Assembly (NCBI GenBank): GCA_947095585.1
Contig: OX352761.1
Location: 60,814,832 to 60,878,831, forward strand
Source of the DNA: Nephrocerus scutellatus
Taxonomy: Eukaryota; Arthropoda; Insecta; Diptera; Pipunculidae
Direction: 5' to 3'
Length of the DNA stretch: 64,000 nt
Part shown: piece after piece, positions 63,558 through 64,000 of the stretch
Layout: every line of letters begins with the position of its first letter
Position numbering within the stretch: the first letter of the stretch is position 1
Notes under the pieces: model-generated
Told to the model about the DNA's origin: nothing
Database searches by the model: none
What the model saw: only the letters and a program-made list of their open reading frames with translations
Position numbers and translations under genes: made by a program

Positions 63558-64000
63558 GCGGCGAATATGGAACAATCCAGCTGTTGTCGACTACAACGAC
63601 CTTAGTTTGGACTTTCAACGTTATCCTTCTGCCATTATTCTCTGCAGAGCGACGACGATACAGGGGATAACCGTCATTGCCTGTGATTGTGTCAGCTATC
63701 AAAGCACGCGGATAACGTTTTGAGCACTTCTTTTCGACCATGCACGGTGATTCCCGGTTGTGATCGCCACACGGTCCATGACTCAATACTTCATACAACT
63801 TTGGATCTGTTTCAGTATCAGGAATTTCTGCGCAAATGATGGCATCAATTTCATCCGGTCTTATTTTTTCGACCATGCAATGGAGAATATGCGCATGAGG
63901 CAGTCCTCTTTTCTGCCACTCCATAGAGTACATCCAACATCGCACGTCACCAAAGACATGATACTTCACAATGAAGTCCATGAGCGACTTGAGTTTCTGC
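63558..64000 (-). pseudogene. Helitron Rep (HUH) domain, partial
   Basis: Rolling-circle replication initiator of a Helitron, running off the window end. The metal-binding HUH motif is visible as RGLPHAHIL, within YSMEWQKRGLPHAHILHC (about 63,870-63,925). Downstream are IICAEIPDTETDPKLYE, HGPCGDHN and CSKRYPRALIADTITGNDGY. The catalytic tyrosines would lie further on, beyond VDNSWIVPYSPLL, in the part deleted at the Osvaldo-like junction. It is the same gene as the helicase pieces at 53,879-55,082 and 43,185-44,048. Confidence 0.85.

Overview
The window is AT-rich eukaryotic DNA, almost certainly from a brachyceran fly; I cannot name the species. The one host gene visible has introns of 60, 57 and 54 bp with GT-AG borders. 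The mobile elements are of types known from flies: BEL/roo-like, Osvaldo-like, 412/mdg1-like, CsRn1-like, RTE and jockey-like LINEs, Helitrons, and DINE-1/Helentron-like repeats. There is no sign of prokaryotic genes, operons or CRISPR arrays.

Host gene (1.09-2.31 kb): four consecutive exons of the alpha (biotin carboxylase) subunit of methylcrotonoyl-CoA carboxylase on the + strand. Earlier exons lie before the window. The biotin-carrier exons are not found in the remaining 61.7 kb. Either everything after about 2.31 kb lies in one transposon-filled intron, or the gene is broken here.

The rest is a nested stack of transposable elements. From 2.4 to 11.6 kb there are decayed LINEs, a non-autonomous Helitron with exact termini, an RTE LINE nested in a Helentron-like repeat, and the helicase end of a Helitron that shares its 3' terminus with the non-autonomous one. 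From 12.58 to 21.23 kb lies a nearly complete BEL/Pao retrotransposon with 549-bp LTRs, a 5-bp target duplication and an envelope-like reading frame. It sits inside the LTR of an older gypsy-type element, whose gag remnants follow at 22.2-23.7 kb. A 1,314-bp tandem duplication occupies 23.2-25.8 kb. From 28.3 to 29.7 kb a dispersed repeat carries a MITE and a Helentron-like insertion; both empty sites are preserved in a second copy at 41.4-42.0 kb. A 412/mdg1-like retrotransposon (30.87-37.62 kb) sits inside a LINE that spans 30.1-40.3 kb.

From 43.2 kb to the window end there is one Helitron Rep/helicase gene on the - strand, split by two insertions. One is a CsRn1-like gypsy element (44.05-53.88 kb, target duplication CACT), itself mostly replaced by an Osvaldo-like element on the - strand (44.96-52.73 kb). 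The other is a second Osvaldo-like element on the + strand (55.08-63.56 kb). The two Osvaldo-like copies form a huge inverted repeat, and each is disabled at different places.

No element looks autonomous as it stands. Recombinational damage, premature stops and frameshifts are recorded under each entry.
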